38,073 bases of DNA from positions 1 to 38,073 of the forward strand of contig JAKAKG010000037.1 of NCBI GenBank assembly GCA_021813555.1, written 5' to 3'. The position numbers and the translations under genes are program-made. The DNA is from Acidobacteriota bacterium. GTDB taxonomy: Bacteria > Acidobacteriota > UBA4820 > DSQY01. A model generated the notes under the pieces. It made no database searches, was not told the origin of the DNA, and saw nothing but the letters and a program-made list of their open reading frames with translations. Of this stretch, positions 29,468-37,317 are shown in pieces; the first letter of the stretch is position 1, and the number at the start of each line of letters is the position of its first letter.

Positions 29468-29495
29468 AGTATAGGAGGAGGGCCAGGGCTGGCAA
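29468..29495 (-). promoter_or_regulatory. promoter of the dehydrogenase-aldolase genes
   Basis: On the minus strand TTGCCA (29490-29495) and TATACT (29468-29473) are 16 bp apart. The leader to the ATG at 29438 would be about 23 nt and holds an AAGGAG site. Confidence 0.6.
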
Positions 29496-29578
29496 CTCGG
29501 GAACCCTGCCAAGCCCCCCTCTGGCCGCGGGGGCCGCTGGAGGCTACAATGCCCATGACATTCCATGGAGGAGAACCC

Positions 29579-30562
29579 ATGTCGACATCCAAGCGCTGGC
29601 CACTTACAGCCCTTCTGCTCGCTTCGGCGTTTCTGGCCGCCGGCCTGGCGGCCCATGCCCAAAGGCATCCGGCGGCGGGGCTCATGGTGGCTCAGCCTCA
29701 GGCCCTGAACATCACCGCCGAGAGCGCCGTCGCCTTCCGCGTCCCAGCTCCACTCAAAACGGCCTTGAGCGGCCGGTTCGACCTCCTGTCGGAGGATGGA
29801 CGGGTCGTGGTGCCCGTTTTCGACTCCGCTGTTGGGCCCGGGCCTGCCGAGCGAGAGGCGTCCTTCTCCATAACACCGGCCCAGCTCGCCCCCTTCGCCC
29901 TGGGCGAAACGGTGACCTTGCGGGGCACCGTGGGGCCCTGGCGGACCGAGGCCCAGCTGAAGGTGACGGCCACGGAAGCCAGGCCCGAGAGCCGCGGGTG
30001 GGTCCTGAACGTTCCGGCCACGGCCGTGGTCTACTCGACCCGCGACAGCGAGGTGGCCTTCCGCAGCGTGAGCCCCAAGAACAAACCCGTCGCCGCCAAA
30101 CTCCTCCTCAAGTTCAGAAATATCAAGGGTAACGTGGTGGCCAAGTGGAAGTACCCCATCGTGGCCCTGCCTGGAGAATCGGTCCACACCGTCACCGTGC
30201 CCGTGGCCGTCTGCCTGAAGGCCAAGCTGAAAGGGGCCGCCAGCCTAAAATCCTTCCTCATGGTGGGGGGAATTCAGAGGGCCGCGGGGCAGTCTCTCGT
30301 GGATTGGGACCTGGCCGTTTCCGCCTCCGCGGACCAATCCTCGGGCACGGCGCCCGCCCTCGTGACCTTCACCACGCTGGTGTCGGGCGGCGCCGCCCCG
30401 TACATCTACGCCTGGGACTTCGGAGACGGATCGGCGCCGAGCACGAGCCAGAATCCATCGCACGTCTACACCTCGCCAGGGATTTACACGGCGGCGGTGG
30501 CGGTGGTGGACAGCCGCGGCGGCACGGTGGCCTCCGATCCCATCGTCATCGCGGTGAACTGA
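29579..30562 (+). CDS. secreted PKD-domain protein, function unknown
   Basis: The 327-residue protein starts at the ATG at 29579 behind GGAGGAG. A signal peptide covers about residues 1-28 and ends AAHAQ. Residues about 30-240 are beta-rich with no family I recognise; they include SGRFDLLSEDGRVVVPVFDS and a charged section near KNKPVAAKLLLKFRNIKGN. The C-terminal ~85 residues are a PKD domain, with YAWDFGDGSAPSTSQNPSHV and YTSPGIYTAAVAVVDS, an Ig-like fold used in surface and secreted proteins for binding. A TACAAT box at 29545-29550 may be its -10 site; no good -35 is visible. It is divergent from the dehydrogenase gene. Confidence 0.82.
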   Translation: MSTSKRWPLTALLLASAFLAAGLAAHAQRHPAAGLMVAQPQALNITAESAVAFRVPAPLKTALSGRFDLLSEDGRVVVPVFDSAVGPGPAEREASFSITPAQLAPFALGETVTLRGTVGPWRTEAQLKVTATEARPESRGWVLNVPATAVVYSTRDSEVAFRSVSPKNKPVAAKLLLKFRNIKGNVVAKWKYPIVALPGESVHTVTVPVAVCLKAKLKGAASLKSFLMVGGIQRAAGQSLVDWDLAVSASADQSSGTAPALVTFTTLVSGGAAPYIYAWDFGDGSAPSTSQNPSHVYTSPGIYTAAVAVVDSRGGTVASDPIVIAVN

Positions 30563-30579
30563 GGGGCAGGCCCCGCGTC

Positions 30580-30607
30580 TTGCCGGTGCGGCTGCTTGTC
30601 TGATAGT
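30580..30607 (+). promoter_or_regulatory. candidate promoter of trpS
   Basis: TTGCCG (30580-30585) and GATAGT (30602-30607) are 16 bp apart; TAGTCT at 18 bp spacing is an alternative. It lies in the 70-nt gap between the PKD gene stop and the trpS ATG. Confidence 0.4.
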
Positions 30608-30632
30608 CTCTAGGACCTTCGGGAGGAGCCGC

Positions 30633-31598
30633 ATGCGTATCTTGTCGGGCATCCAGCCTTCTGGCAAGCTCCACGTCGGGAACTACCTGGGAGCCATGAA
30701 GCAGCACCTGGATCTCCAGGACAAGGGCGAGGCCTTCTATTTCATCGCCGATCTCCACGCCCTCACGACGGTGAAGGAGCCCCAGGCCCTTCGCGACCAC
30801 ATCCGCGATGTGGCCCTGGACTATCTGGCGCTAGGGCTGGACCCCCAAAAGTGCACCTTCTACCGCCAGTCGGACATCCACCAGGTGCCCGAGCTGGCCT
30901 GGATCCTCACCACCGTGACCCCCATGGGCCTGCTGGAGCGATGCCACTCCTACAAGGACAAAGTGGCCAAAGGCATCCCGGCGGACCACGGCCTTTTCGC
31001 GTACCCCGTGCTCATGGCCGCCGACATCCTCATCGTGGATTCCAACGTGGTACCCGTGGGCAAGGACCAGAAACAGCACGTGGAGGTCACGCGGGACATC
31101 GCGGGACGATTTAACAACCTTTACCAGTCCGAGGTTTTCGTGATCCCCGAGGATCGAATCCTGCCCGAGGCGGGCGTGGTCCCCGGCATCGACGGCCAGA
31201 AGATGAGCAAGTCCTACGGCAACGCCATCGACATTTTTCTGGAGGGGAAGGCGCTCAAGGAGCGGGTCTTTTCCGTGGTCACCGACTCGGCTCCCGTGGA
31301 CGCGCCCAAAGACCCGGATTCGAACAACGTCTTCAACCTGCTGAAGCTGTTCGTTTCGGCGGAGGAGCAGGCCGAGTGGCGGGACCGTTTTCTTGCGGGC
31401 GGCCTGAAATACTCCGACGCCAAGAAGCGCCTCCTCCAGGTCCTGGACGAAACCTTCGGCCCCGCGAGGGAGCGGCGCAAGGAGCTTGCCAAGGACAAGG
31501 ACTACGTGGAGGGCGTCCTTCGCGCTGGAGCGGCGCGCGTGGAACCCATCGCCGCCACCACCCTCGCCCGCGCCCGGAGGGCCTGCGGGATCGATTGA
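30633..31598 (+). CDS. trpS: tryptophan--tRNA ligase
   Basis: TrpRS charges tRNA-Trp with tryptophan in the cytoplasm. The 321-residue class I synthetase has the HIGH motif as HVGN in PSGKLHVGNYLGA (residues 10-22). The KMSKS motif is intact in GQKMSKSYGN, and VGKDQKQHVEVTRDIA between them is typical. Length is normal. GGGAGGAG precedes the ATG. It stands alone; a stretch of repeats begins two bases after its stop codon. Confidence 0.97.
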   Translation: MRILSGIQPSGKLHVGNYLGAMKQHLDLQDKGEAFYFIADLHALTTVKEPQALRDHIRDVALDYLALGLDPQKCTFYRQSDIHQVPELAWILTTVTPMGLLERCHSYKDKVAKGIPADHGLFAYPVLMAADILIVDSNVVPVGKDQKQHVEVTRDIAGRFNNLYQSEVFVIPEDRILPEAGVVPGIDGQKMSKSYGNAIDIFLEGKALKERVFSVVTDSAPVDAPKDPDSNNVFNLLKLFVSAEEQAEWRDRFLAGGLKYSDAKKRLLQVLDETFGPARERRKELAKDKDYVEGVLRAGAARVEPIAATTLARARRACGID

Positions 31599-31600
31599 CG

Positions 31601-31640
31601 GGAGCAGGGAGCAGGGAGCGGGAAGCGGGGAGCAGGAAGC
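31601..31640. repeat. 7-bp tandem repeat array (GGAGCAG, about 5.7 copies) after trpS
   Basis: The units are GGAGCAG, GGAGCAG, GGAGCGG, GAAGCGG, GGAGCAG and GAAGC in unbroken 7-bp register, starting three bases after the trpS stop. It is purine-only apart from the C in each unit. Confidence 0.9.
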
Positions 31641-31659
31641 ATCCAACGACAGAACGTCT

Positions 31660-31811
31660 CACCGCGAAGACGCCAAGGATGCCAAGAACGGTTCCCTTTA
31701 GCTTTGAACCCAAGTGTTCATCTTGGTTCCCTCTGCGCTCTTCGCGTCTTAGCGGTTCAGTGTTCGCCTTTATCTCTTGGCCGGCCTCTTGGTGCCCTCG
31801 TGCCTTGGTGG
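31660..31811. repeat. cluster of related intergenic repeats, partly inverted
   Basis: Three related elements lie in this gap. Copy 1 (31660-31690) contains ACCGCGAAGACGCC with AAGGATGCC following. Copy 2 (31721-31758) is inverted; its reverse complement reads GAACCGCTAAGACGCG and then AAGAGCGCAGAGG. Copy 3 (31785-31811), reversed, reads CCACCAAGGCACGAGG then GCACCAAGAGG, matching the repeat at 19238-19268. Copies 1 and 2 could pair as an imperfect hairpin. No coding frame fits; the gap from 31599 to 31811 otherwise holds nothing I recognise. Confidence 0.65.
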
Positions 31812-33044
31812 TCAGATCCATTCCCTTCCCGCCGCGCCGAGGCCCGCGGCTCGCCCCGTGGTCCAAGCCCACTGAAAGTTGTGGCCACCGATGGGCCCGA
31901 AGGCATCCAGCAATTCTCCGCAAAGAAAAAGTCCACGGTGAAGACGGCTCTCCATGGTCTTCGCGTCGATCTCGCCCAAATCCAGCCCGCCCCCCGTCAC
32001 CTCGGCCTTGGCGTACCCCTCGTCGCCCGTCCAGGGCAAGGAATACCGCGTAAGACAGCGGAGGAGCGCGAGCCGCTGATCCCGCCGGAGCTGTGCCGTG
32101 GCCACCCCTGCTTCAAGCCCCGCTTCCCTGCAGAGCGTTTCCCCGAGCCGCGAGGGCAGGTAACCCGCCAGCAGGGAGGACACCACTCGCCGGTGCTGAA
32201 ACAGCCGCTGCTCCCACCCCTTGGCATCCAGCTCCGTCCACTTCACGAAAATGGGCTGCCTCGCCTCCCCCGCAAGCCGGGAGCGAACGGCCATGTGGGA
32301 GATGTTCAGAATCGCCGGCCCGCTGTAGCCCCGGTGGGTGAAGAGGAAGCCGCCCCTCATGGTGATCTTCTTTTTCGGTCCAGGCGCCTCCAGGGTGACC
32401 TCCAGCGAGATGCCCGACAGGTGCGCGTGGACGGGGGGCTCGGCCGTAAGAGGCGTGAGGGCCGGGTAGGCCGGATGGACCCGGTGCCCCAGGCGCGTAA
32501 GGAGATCCAGGCCCCAGCCGTCGCTGCCCGTGGCGGGGACGGACCGCCCCCCCGTGGCAAGGATCACCGCCGAGGCGGCTACGGGCGTTTCCTCGTCGGT
32601 GCTCACCCTCCACCCGTCCGGGCCGGGTTCGAGCCCCTTGGCGCGGACGCCGAACCGGATCTCTACCCCCCTGCCTAGGGCCAGGGTCACGAGGGCGTCG
32701 CGGACCTTCCGCGCGCTGTTGCTTTCGGGAAAGAGCTTGCCCAACGCCTCTTCCAGGACCAGCGCCAGCCCAGCCTCCACCTCGAAGAACCGCCGCTGTT
32801 CGATGAGGGGCCACGAGCGCAGCAGGTTTTTGAGGATGTTGGGGGAGGAATCTGTGACGAACCGCTCGGGGGCCGAAAGCGAGGGGAGGATGTTGCACCG
32901 CCCTCCTCCGCTGATGAGGATCTTCCGGCCCCCGTCCTTCGTGCCTTCCAGCAGCACCACGGAGCGGCCGCGGCCCGCGGCCCAGATGGCCGCCATGAGG
33001 CCCGAAGCTCCCGCGCCCACGACGACAATGGGACGTCCGTTCAT
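31812..33044 (-). CDS. BaiN/HI0933-family FAD-dependent oxidoreductase
   Basis: The 410-residue flavoprotein starts at the ATG at 33044 behind GGAGGG. The N-terminal FAD motif is VVVGAGASGLMAA. Family marks follow in order: ISGGGRCN (about 47-54), ATGGRSVPATGSDG, FTHRGYSGPAILNIS, and near the end VTGGGLDLGEID, then GLFLCGELLDAFGPIGGHN. This is the HI0933/YhiN/BaiN group (NAD(P)/FAD-dependent oxidoreductase). Family members have no settled physiological reaction; BaiN from bile-acid-converting clostridia is one named member. It converges on the repeat cluster after trpS and is divergent from the MFS gene. Confidence 0.9.
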   Translation of the reverse strand: MNGRPIVVVGAGASGLMAAIWAAGRGRSVVLLEGTKDGGRKILISGGGRCNILPSLSAPERFVTDSSPNILKNLLRSWPLIEQRRFFEVEAGLALVLEEALGKLFPESNSARKVRDALVTLALGRGVEIRFGVRAKGLEPGPDGWRVSTDEETPVAASAVILATGGRSVPATGSDGWGLDLLTRLGHRVHPAYPALTPLTAEPPVHAHLSGISLEVTLEAPGPKKKITMRGGFLFTHRGYSGPAILNISHMAVRSRLAGEARQPIFVKWTELDAKGWEQRLFQHRRVVSSLLAGYLPSRLGETLCREAGLEAGVATAQLRRDQRLALLRCLTRYSLPWTGDEGYAKAEVTGGGLDLGEIDAKTMESRLHRGLFLCGELLDAFGPIGGHNFQWAWTTGRAAGLGAAGREWI

Positions 33045-33104
33045 CGAACCCTCCGCGCGGCGCGCACCGGCAGCACCATCAAATGCAAAACCTGGCCCCA
33101 TGGG

Positions 33105-33141
33105 TTGGCGCTTGCCAAACAGGTGCCATCGGGCTTAGCTT
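33105..33141 (+). promoter_or_regulatory. candidate promoter and operator of the MFS gene
   Basis: TTGCCA (33112-33117) and TAGCTT (33136-33141) are 18 bp apart (TTAGCT at 17). The -35 box lies within a palindrome TTGGC-GCTT-GCCAA (33105-33118), so a dimeric regulator could compete with polymerase. No regulator gene is adjacent. Confidence 0.35.
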
Positions 33142-33166
33142 AAACCCATTCACACGGGGGGAGACG

Positions 33167-34459
33167 ATGGCGGACTCCGGAGATGGCCGTCTTCTGAACG
33201 AATCCGAACGCCCCACGAGGAAACATTACGTCATTCTGGGCATGGCCTGGGCGGGGTGGCTCTTCGACTTCTACGACCTCATGCTCCTGTCTTTCCTTCT
33301 CGTGCCCATCAAGCGCAGCTTGGCCCTGAGCGACTACGAGCTCTCCCTCCTTCTGGGCACTACCCTGGCGGCCACCGCGCTGGGAGGCATCATCTTCGGC
33401 GTCCTGGCGGACCGCTTCGGGCGCAAACGGGTTCTCACGTGGACCCTTTTGACTTACTCCGCGGGAACCTTCCTGTGCGGCATGTCCCACGCCTTCTGGC
33501 TCTTCCTTGTGTTCAGGATCCTGACGGGCCTGGGGGTGGGCGGGGAGTGGGCCACCGGGCAGACTCTCGTGGGGGAGACCTTCCCGGCCAGGATGCGGGC
33601 GCGCTTCGCCGCCGTCATGCAGACGGGCGCCCCCCTCGGCATCCTGCTGGCCTCCGTGGTGGGCTCCTTCGTGGAGCCCTTCTTCGTATCCCTCTTCGGC
33701 CCCGACTGGGGGTGGCGCGCCTGCTTCTTCATCTCCCTCCTCCCCGCGGGGCTCGTCGTGATCATCCGGCGCCACATGCCCGAATCGGACGTGTGGACGT
33801 CAAGCCGCCGCGGGCTCACGGCGCGGGCCCCCGGGCTCCTGCGCGAGCTTCGCGCCGACGGCCTCCTGCGCAAGCTCTTTCTCCTGGGGCTCGTCCTGGC
33901 CGTGGCGGACATGTCGGCCTACTGGTTCACCTACACGTGGATGCCCAAGTACCTTTACGACCATCTGGGCTTCTCCTTGGTGAAGAGCGGCCTGTGGATG
34001 ATTCTGACCCAGGTGGCGGCCTTTGCCGGCTACCTCTCCTTCGGGGTGGTGGCCGACTGGAAGGGACGGCGATGGGCCTATTCCGCGTACTCCATGGTGT
34101 GGGCCTTGGGGCTCCTGGGCATCACGTGGTTCTGGGGGACCATCGACCGGTTCCCATGGATGCCCCTGGTCTTCATGGTCCTCGTAGGGCTGGGGACCGG
34201 CAATTTTTCGGGCTACGGCCCCATTTTCTCCGAACTTTTCCCCACGCGCATCCGGAACAGCGCCATGGGGGTGGCCTTCAACCTCTCCAGGGGCGTGCAG
34301 TTCTTCACGCCGGTCATCATCACCTGGGTCACCACCCTCCCCATTGCCCGAGGGAACGGCCTGGGGGCTGGCATCTCCATCGGAGCCTTCTTCGCCCTCT
34401 TTACGGGCCTCTGGGTGTGGACCCTTCCGGAGACCAAGGGGACCCAAATCACAGGCTAG
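33167..34459 (+). CDS. MFS transporter (metabolite:proton symporter type)
   Basis: The 430-residue protein has about twelve membrane helices. Helix 1 ends in GWLFDFYDLMLLSF, with the acidic residues typical of the aromatic-acid and metabolite:H+ symporter families. The MFS signature after helix 2 is GVLADRFGRKRVL, and GLGVGGEWATGQTLVGETFP is the helix 4-5 motif of that group. The second half repeats the signature weakly (GVVADWKGRRWAY). The start is the ATG at 33167 behind GGGGGGAG; an upstream reading is not family-like. The substrate cannot be named; carboxylates such as shikimate, benzoate-type acids or similar metabolites fit the family. It is followed 21 bp later by the MEMO-family gene. 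Confidence 0.9.
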   Translation: MADSGDGRLLNESERPTRKHYVILGMAWAGWLFDFYDLMLLSFLLVPIKRSLALSDYELSLLLGTTLAATALGGIIFGVLADRFGRKRVLTWTLLTYSAGTFLCGMSHAFWLFLVFRILTGLGVGGEWATGQTLVGETFPARMRARFAAVMQTGAPLGILLASVVGSFVEPFFVSLFGPDWGWRACFFISLLPAGLVVIIRRHMPESDVWTSSRRGLTARAPGLLRELRADGLLRKLFLLGLVLAVADMSAYWFTYTWMPKYLYDHLGFSLVKSGLWMILTQVAAFAGYLSFGVVADWKGRRWAYSAYSMVWALGLLGITWFWGTIDRFPWMPLVFMVLVGLGTGNFSGYGPIFSELFPTRIRNSAMGVAFNLSRGVQFFTPVIITWVTTLPIARGNGLGAGISIGAFFALFTGLWVWTLPETKGTQITG

Positions 34460-34480
34460 CTGGCTGCTGGAGGTGAACCC

Positions 34481-35614
34481 ATGCGATCTCTGCTGTTCCT
34501 CGCGCTGGTGGCGGTCCTCCTCTCGGTACGCGCGGGGGGCACCGGTGAACACCCCAAGCTGCCTACACTCGACCAAGTCCGGAAGGACATGGGACTCCCC
34601 TCACAGGGCGACGTCCGCGGCCAGAAGGACGCCGTGGGATTCGCCTCCACCGCACTGCAGATGGCCGAAGCCTGGTCCCTGTCCGCTCTGGGACCGGCCC
34701 CGGACACGCTGGGGACAACACCCGGAGGCCCCGTCTGGGGCGTGATCTGTCCCCACGACGACTACCTCTACGCGGGCCGCGTCTACCGGGCCGTGCTGCC
34801 GCTCGTGAAGGCCAGACACGTCATCGTGCTGGGCGTATTCCACGGATGGCGCAAGTTTGGCGCCAAGGACGCCCTCGTCTTCGACCCTTACCGGGCGTGG
34901 CGAAGCCCCGACGGAGAGGTTCCCGTTTCCTCGCTCAGGGAAGACCTTCTGGCCCATCTCCCCAAAGAAGACGTGGTCCAGAGCGCCGCCATGCACGATT
35001 CGGAGCACTCGGTGGAAGCCGTCGTCTACTGGCTCAAACATCAGACCCCGGACCTGGACATCGTGCCCATCATCGTCCCCGTCATGGATTCGAGCCGGAT
35101 GCAAGGGCTGGCGGCACACCTGGGAACCGCCCTCGCCTCCAGCCTCAAGGCGCGCGGTTGGGTGCTCGGGCGGGACGTGGCGGTGGTGATCTCCTCCGAC
35201 GCCGTTCACTACGGTCCCGATTTCAACTACACGCCGCACGGACAGGGCGGCGTGGAGGCTTACACCAAGGCCTGTGCCGCGGACCGCACCCTCCTCACGG
35301 GGCCGCTGGCGGGAACCATGACCGCTGCCAAGGTGCAGCAGGCCTTCGAGGCCTTCTGCGACCCCAGGGACCCGGCCCAGTACCGCCTCACCTGGTGCGG
35401 GCGCTACTGCGTCCCTCTCGGCCTGCTCCTGCTGGAGAACCTCGCCTCGGTTCAGGGCACCACCCTGCAAGGCTGGCCCTTGGCCTACGCCACCTCCGTG
35501 GGGTGGCCCCAGCTCCCGGTGAAGACGCCGGGGCTCGGTGTGACGGCGCCGTCCAACCTCTACCACTTCGTGGGGTATCCCGCCGCCGCCTATGCCGCAA
35601 GGAAAAGAGAATGA
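34481..35614 (+). CDS. MEMO1-family protein with signal peptide (AmmeMemoRadiSam system protein B type)
   Basis: The 377-residue protein is a MEMO homologue, a dioxygenase-like fold. It differs from usual bacterial members by an N-terminal signal peptide (about residues 1-20, MRSLLFLALVAVLLSVRAGG) and an extra ~60 residues before the domain. The conserved positions are present: PHDDYLYAG with His92 (PHAGY in others), VLGVFHGW with His121, HDSEHSVE, VISSDAVHYG, and Cys306 in TWCGRYC. Human MEMO1 binds metal through His49, His81 and Cys244, which these match. Its usual partners, an AMMECR1 protein and a radical SAM enzyme, are not in the window. The function is unknown. Confidence 0.87.
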   Translation: MRSLLFLALVAVLLSVRAGGTGEHPKLPTLDQVRKDMGLPSQGDVRGQKDAVGFASTALQMAEAWSLSALGPAPDTLGTTPGGPVWGVICPHDDYLYAGRVYRAVLPLVKARHVIVLGVFHGWRKFGAKDALVFDPYRAWRSPDGEVPVSSLREDLLAHLPKEDVVQSAAMHDSEHSVEAVVYWLKHQTPDLDIVPIIVPVMDSSRMQGLAAHLGTALASSLKARGWVLGRDVAVVISSDAVHYGPDFNYTPHGQGGVEAYTKACAADRTLLTGPLAGTMTAAKVQQAFEAFCDPRDPAQYRLTWCGRYCVPLGLLLLENLASVQGTTLQGWPLAYATSVGWPQLPVKTPGLGVTAPSNLYHFVGYPAAAYAARKRE

Positions 35615-35665
35615 TCCACCCAGGCACCCGAGCTTGATGGACCAGCCGTGAACCTTGCGCGCTGA

Positions 35666-35734
35666 ACAGGGAGGATTGTAGGACGGGAGGAAACCATGCC
35701 ACTTAAACCCTCCGCTGCCTCCTTTCCTCCCTGT
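35666..35734. repeat. inverted repeat between convergent genes
   Basis: Perfect 10-bp arms ACAGGGAGGA (35666-35675) and TCCTCCCTGT (35725-35734) enclose 49 nt. That loop carries more GGGAGGAAA and CCTCC sequence able to pair. It lies between the ends of the MEMO-family gene and the aldehyde dehydrogenase gene. There is no T run, so it is not a standard terminator. Confidence 0.5.
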
Positions 35735-35790
35735 GAACGCGGTCTTTTCTCAGGGGCCCTGCCATCTGTGCGGCAAACATTCGTTGAGGA

Positions 35791-37149
35791 TCAGGCGATC
35801 CACACCGTCTTGATGTTGACGAACTCGCGGATGCCGAAGGCGCTCAGCTCCCGGCCGTAACCGGAGCGCTTGACGCCGCCGAAGGGCAGGCGGGGGTCGC
35901 TTTTGACCATTCCGTTGATGAAGACGGAGCCCGATTCGATCTGCGTGGCCAGAGCCTCGCCGCGCCGCAGGTCTTTCGTCCACAGACTCGCCCCGAGGCC
36001 GAAGGGCGACCGGTTGGCCAGGGACACGGCCTCCCCTGCGTCCTTGGCGCGGATCACGGCCGCCACGGGGCCGAAGGTCTCCTCGTCGAAGGCGGCCATG
36101 CCCGGCTTCACCCCCGTCAGGACCGTGGGCGGGTAGAAGGCGCCTTCCCCCTCCATGGGCTTGCCGCCGAGCCTGAGCACGGCGCCCGCCGCGGCGGAGC
36201 GCTCCACCTGGTCGTGCAACTCCCTGCGAAGATCCACGCGGGCCATGGGCCCCACGTCCGTCGCCGGATCCATGGGGTCGCCCACGCGCAAAGCCCCCAT
36301 GGCCGCCAAGAAGGCCTGTTCGAAAGCCTCCGCCACGGGCTCCACCACGATGAAGCGCTTGGCGGCGATACAGCTCTGCCCGTTGTTGATGCACCGGGCT
36401 TGGGCCGCCGTGCGCGCGGCGGCCTGGATGTCGGCGTCTTCGAGGATGATAAAGGGGTCCGAGCCGCCCAGCTCCAGGACCGTCTTCTTCAGCGCGCGCC
36501 CCGCCGCCGCCGCCACGGCCATGCCCGCGGGTTCGCTCCCCGTGAGGGTCACCGCCTTGACGGCGGGGTCAGCGATGACCGCGTCCACGGCCCCGGACCC
36601 GATCATGAGCGTTTGGAAACAGCCCAGGGGAAAGCCCGCCTCCTTGAAAATGGCCTCGATAGCCAGGGCGCATCCGGGCACGTTGGATGCGTGCTTCAGG
36701 AGCGCCACGTTGCCGGCCATGAGGGCCGGAGCGGCAAAACGAAACACCTGCCAAAAGGGAAAGTTCCAGGGCATCACCGCCAGGACGGGCCCCAGGGGAT
36801 CGTACCGAATCAGGCTGCGGGAGGCGTCCGTGGCCACGGCCTCGGGCGCCAGGAAGGCCTCGCCATGGTCGGCGTAAAACTCGCAGCACAGGGCGCACTT
36901 CTCCGCCTCGGCTTTGGCCGCTGCGAAGGTTTTCCCCATCTCGGCGGTCATGAGCCGCGCATAGTCCTCCTGGTGGCGGCGAAGCTCCGCCGCCGCGCCC
37001 CTCATGAGGGCTCGCCGCTCGGCGAAAGGCACGCCCCTCCATGCGTGAAAGGCATCCAGGGCGCGTGCCAGGATGGCCTTGACCTCTCCTGGCCCATGTT
37101 CCGGGTAGTCGCGGATGGTTTCTCCCGTAGCCGGATTGACGGATCGCAT
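35791..37149 (-). CDS. NAD(P)-dependent aldehyde dehydrogenase, succinate-semialdehyde dehydrogenase type
   Basis: The 452-residue enzyme would oxidise an aldehyde to its acid. The N-terminal NPATGETI is typical of the GabD/Sad group. Active-site residues are Asn129 (MPWNF), Glu226 (LELGGSDP) and the nucleophile Cys260 (NNGQSCIAAKR). PFGGVKRSGYGREL near the C-terminus closes the family pattern. Length fits the short Sad/YneI-like succinate-semialdehyde dehydrogenases (about 455) better than GabD (about 480). GABA transaminase is not nearby, so the substrate is inferred only from family resemblance. The ATG follows CAGGGGGATG; the upstream gap contains an A-rich repeat. Confidence 0.9.
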   Translation of the reverse strand: MRSVNPATGETIRDYPEHGPGEVKAILARALDAFHAWRGVPFAERRALMRGAAAELRRHQEDYARLMTAEMGKTFAAAKAEAEKCALCCEFYADHGEAFLAPEAVATDASRSLIRYDPLGPVLAVMPWNFPFWQVFRFAAPALMAGNVALLKHASNVPGCALAIEAIFKEAGFPLGCFQTLMIGSGAVDAVIADPAVKAVTLTGSEPAGMAVAAAAGRALKKTVLELGGSDPFIILEDADIQAAARTAAQARCINNGQSCIAAKRFIVVEPVAEAFEQAFLAAMGALRVGDPMDPATDVGPMARVDLRRELHDQVERSAAAGAVLRLGGKPMEGEGAFYPPTVLTGVKPGMAAFDEETFGPVAAVIRAKDAGEAVSLANRSPFGLGASLWTKDLRRGEALATQIESGSVFINGMVKSDPRLPFGGVKRSGYGRELSAFGIREFVNIKTVWIA

Positions 37150-37169
37150 GACATCCCCCTGAAAGGATA

Positions 37170-37211
37170 GTGAAAAGGTAATAGTAAAACGTAAAAAGTA
37201 AAGGATTAAAC
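37170..37211. repeat. A-rich 7-bp tandem repeat array (GTAAAAN) upstream of the aldehyde dehydrogenase gene
   Basis: In 7-bp register the units read GTGAAAA, GGTAATA, GTAAAAC, GTAAAAA, GTAAAGG and ATTAAAC. The array lies 21 bp before the aldehyde dehydrogenase ATG (minus strand), where a promoter would be expected, and is strikingly AT-rich for this genome. Confidence 0.75.
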
Positions 37212-37317
37212 CGCAACGAGGAGCTACGCCTGAACCGATTGTTCTATCGCGGCGTACCCTTGGGCCTTCTGATGCTCGATGAATGCGTCATCCTTCTGGT
37301 CTCATGCCGCCAGGTGC

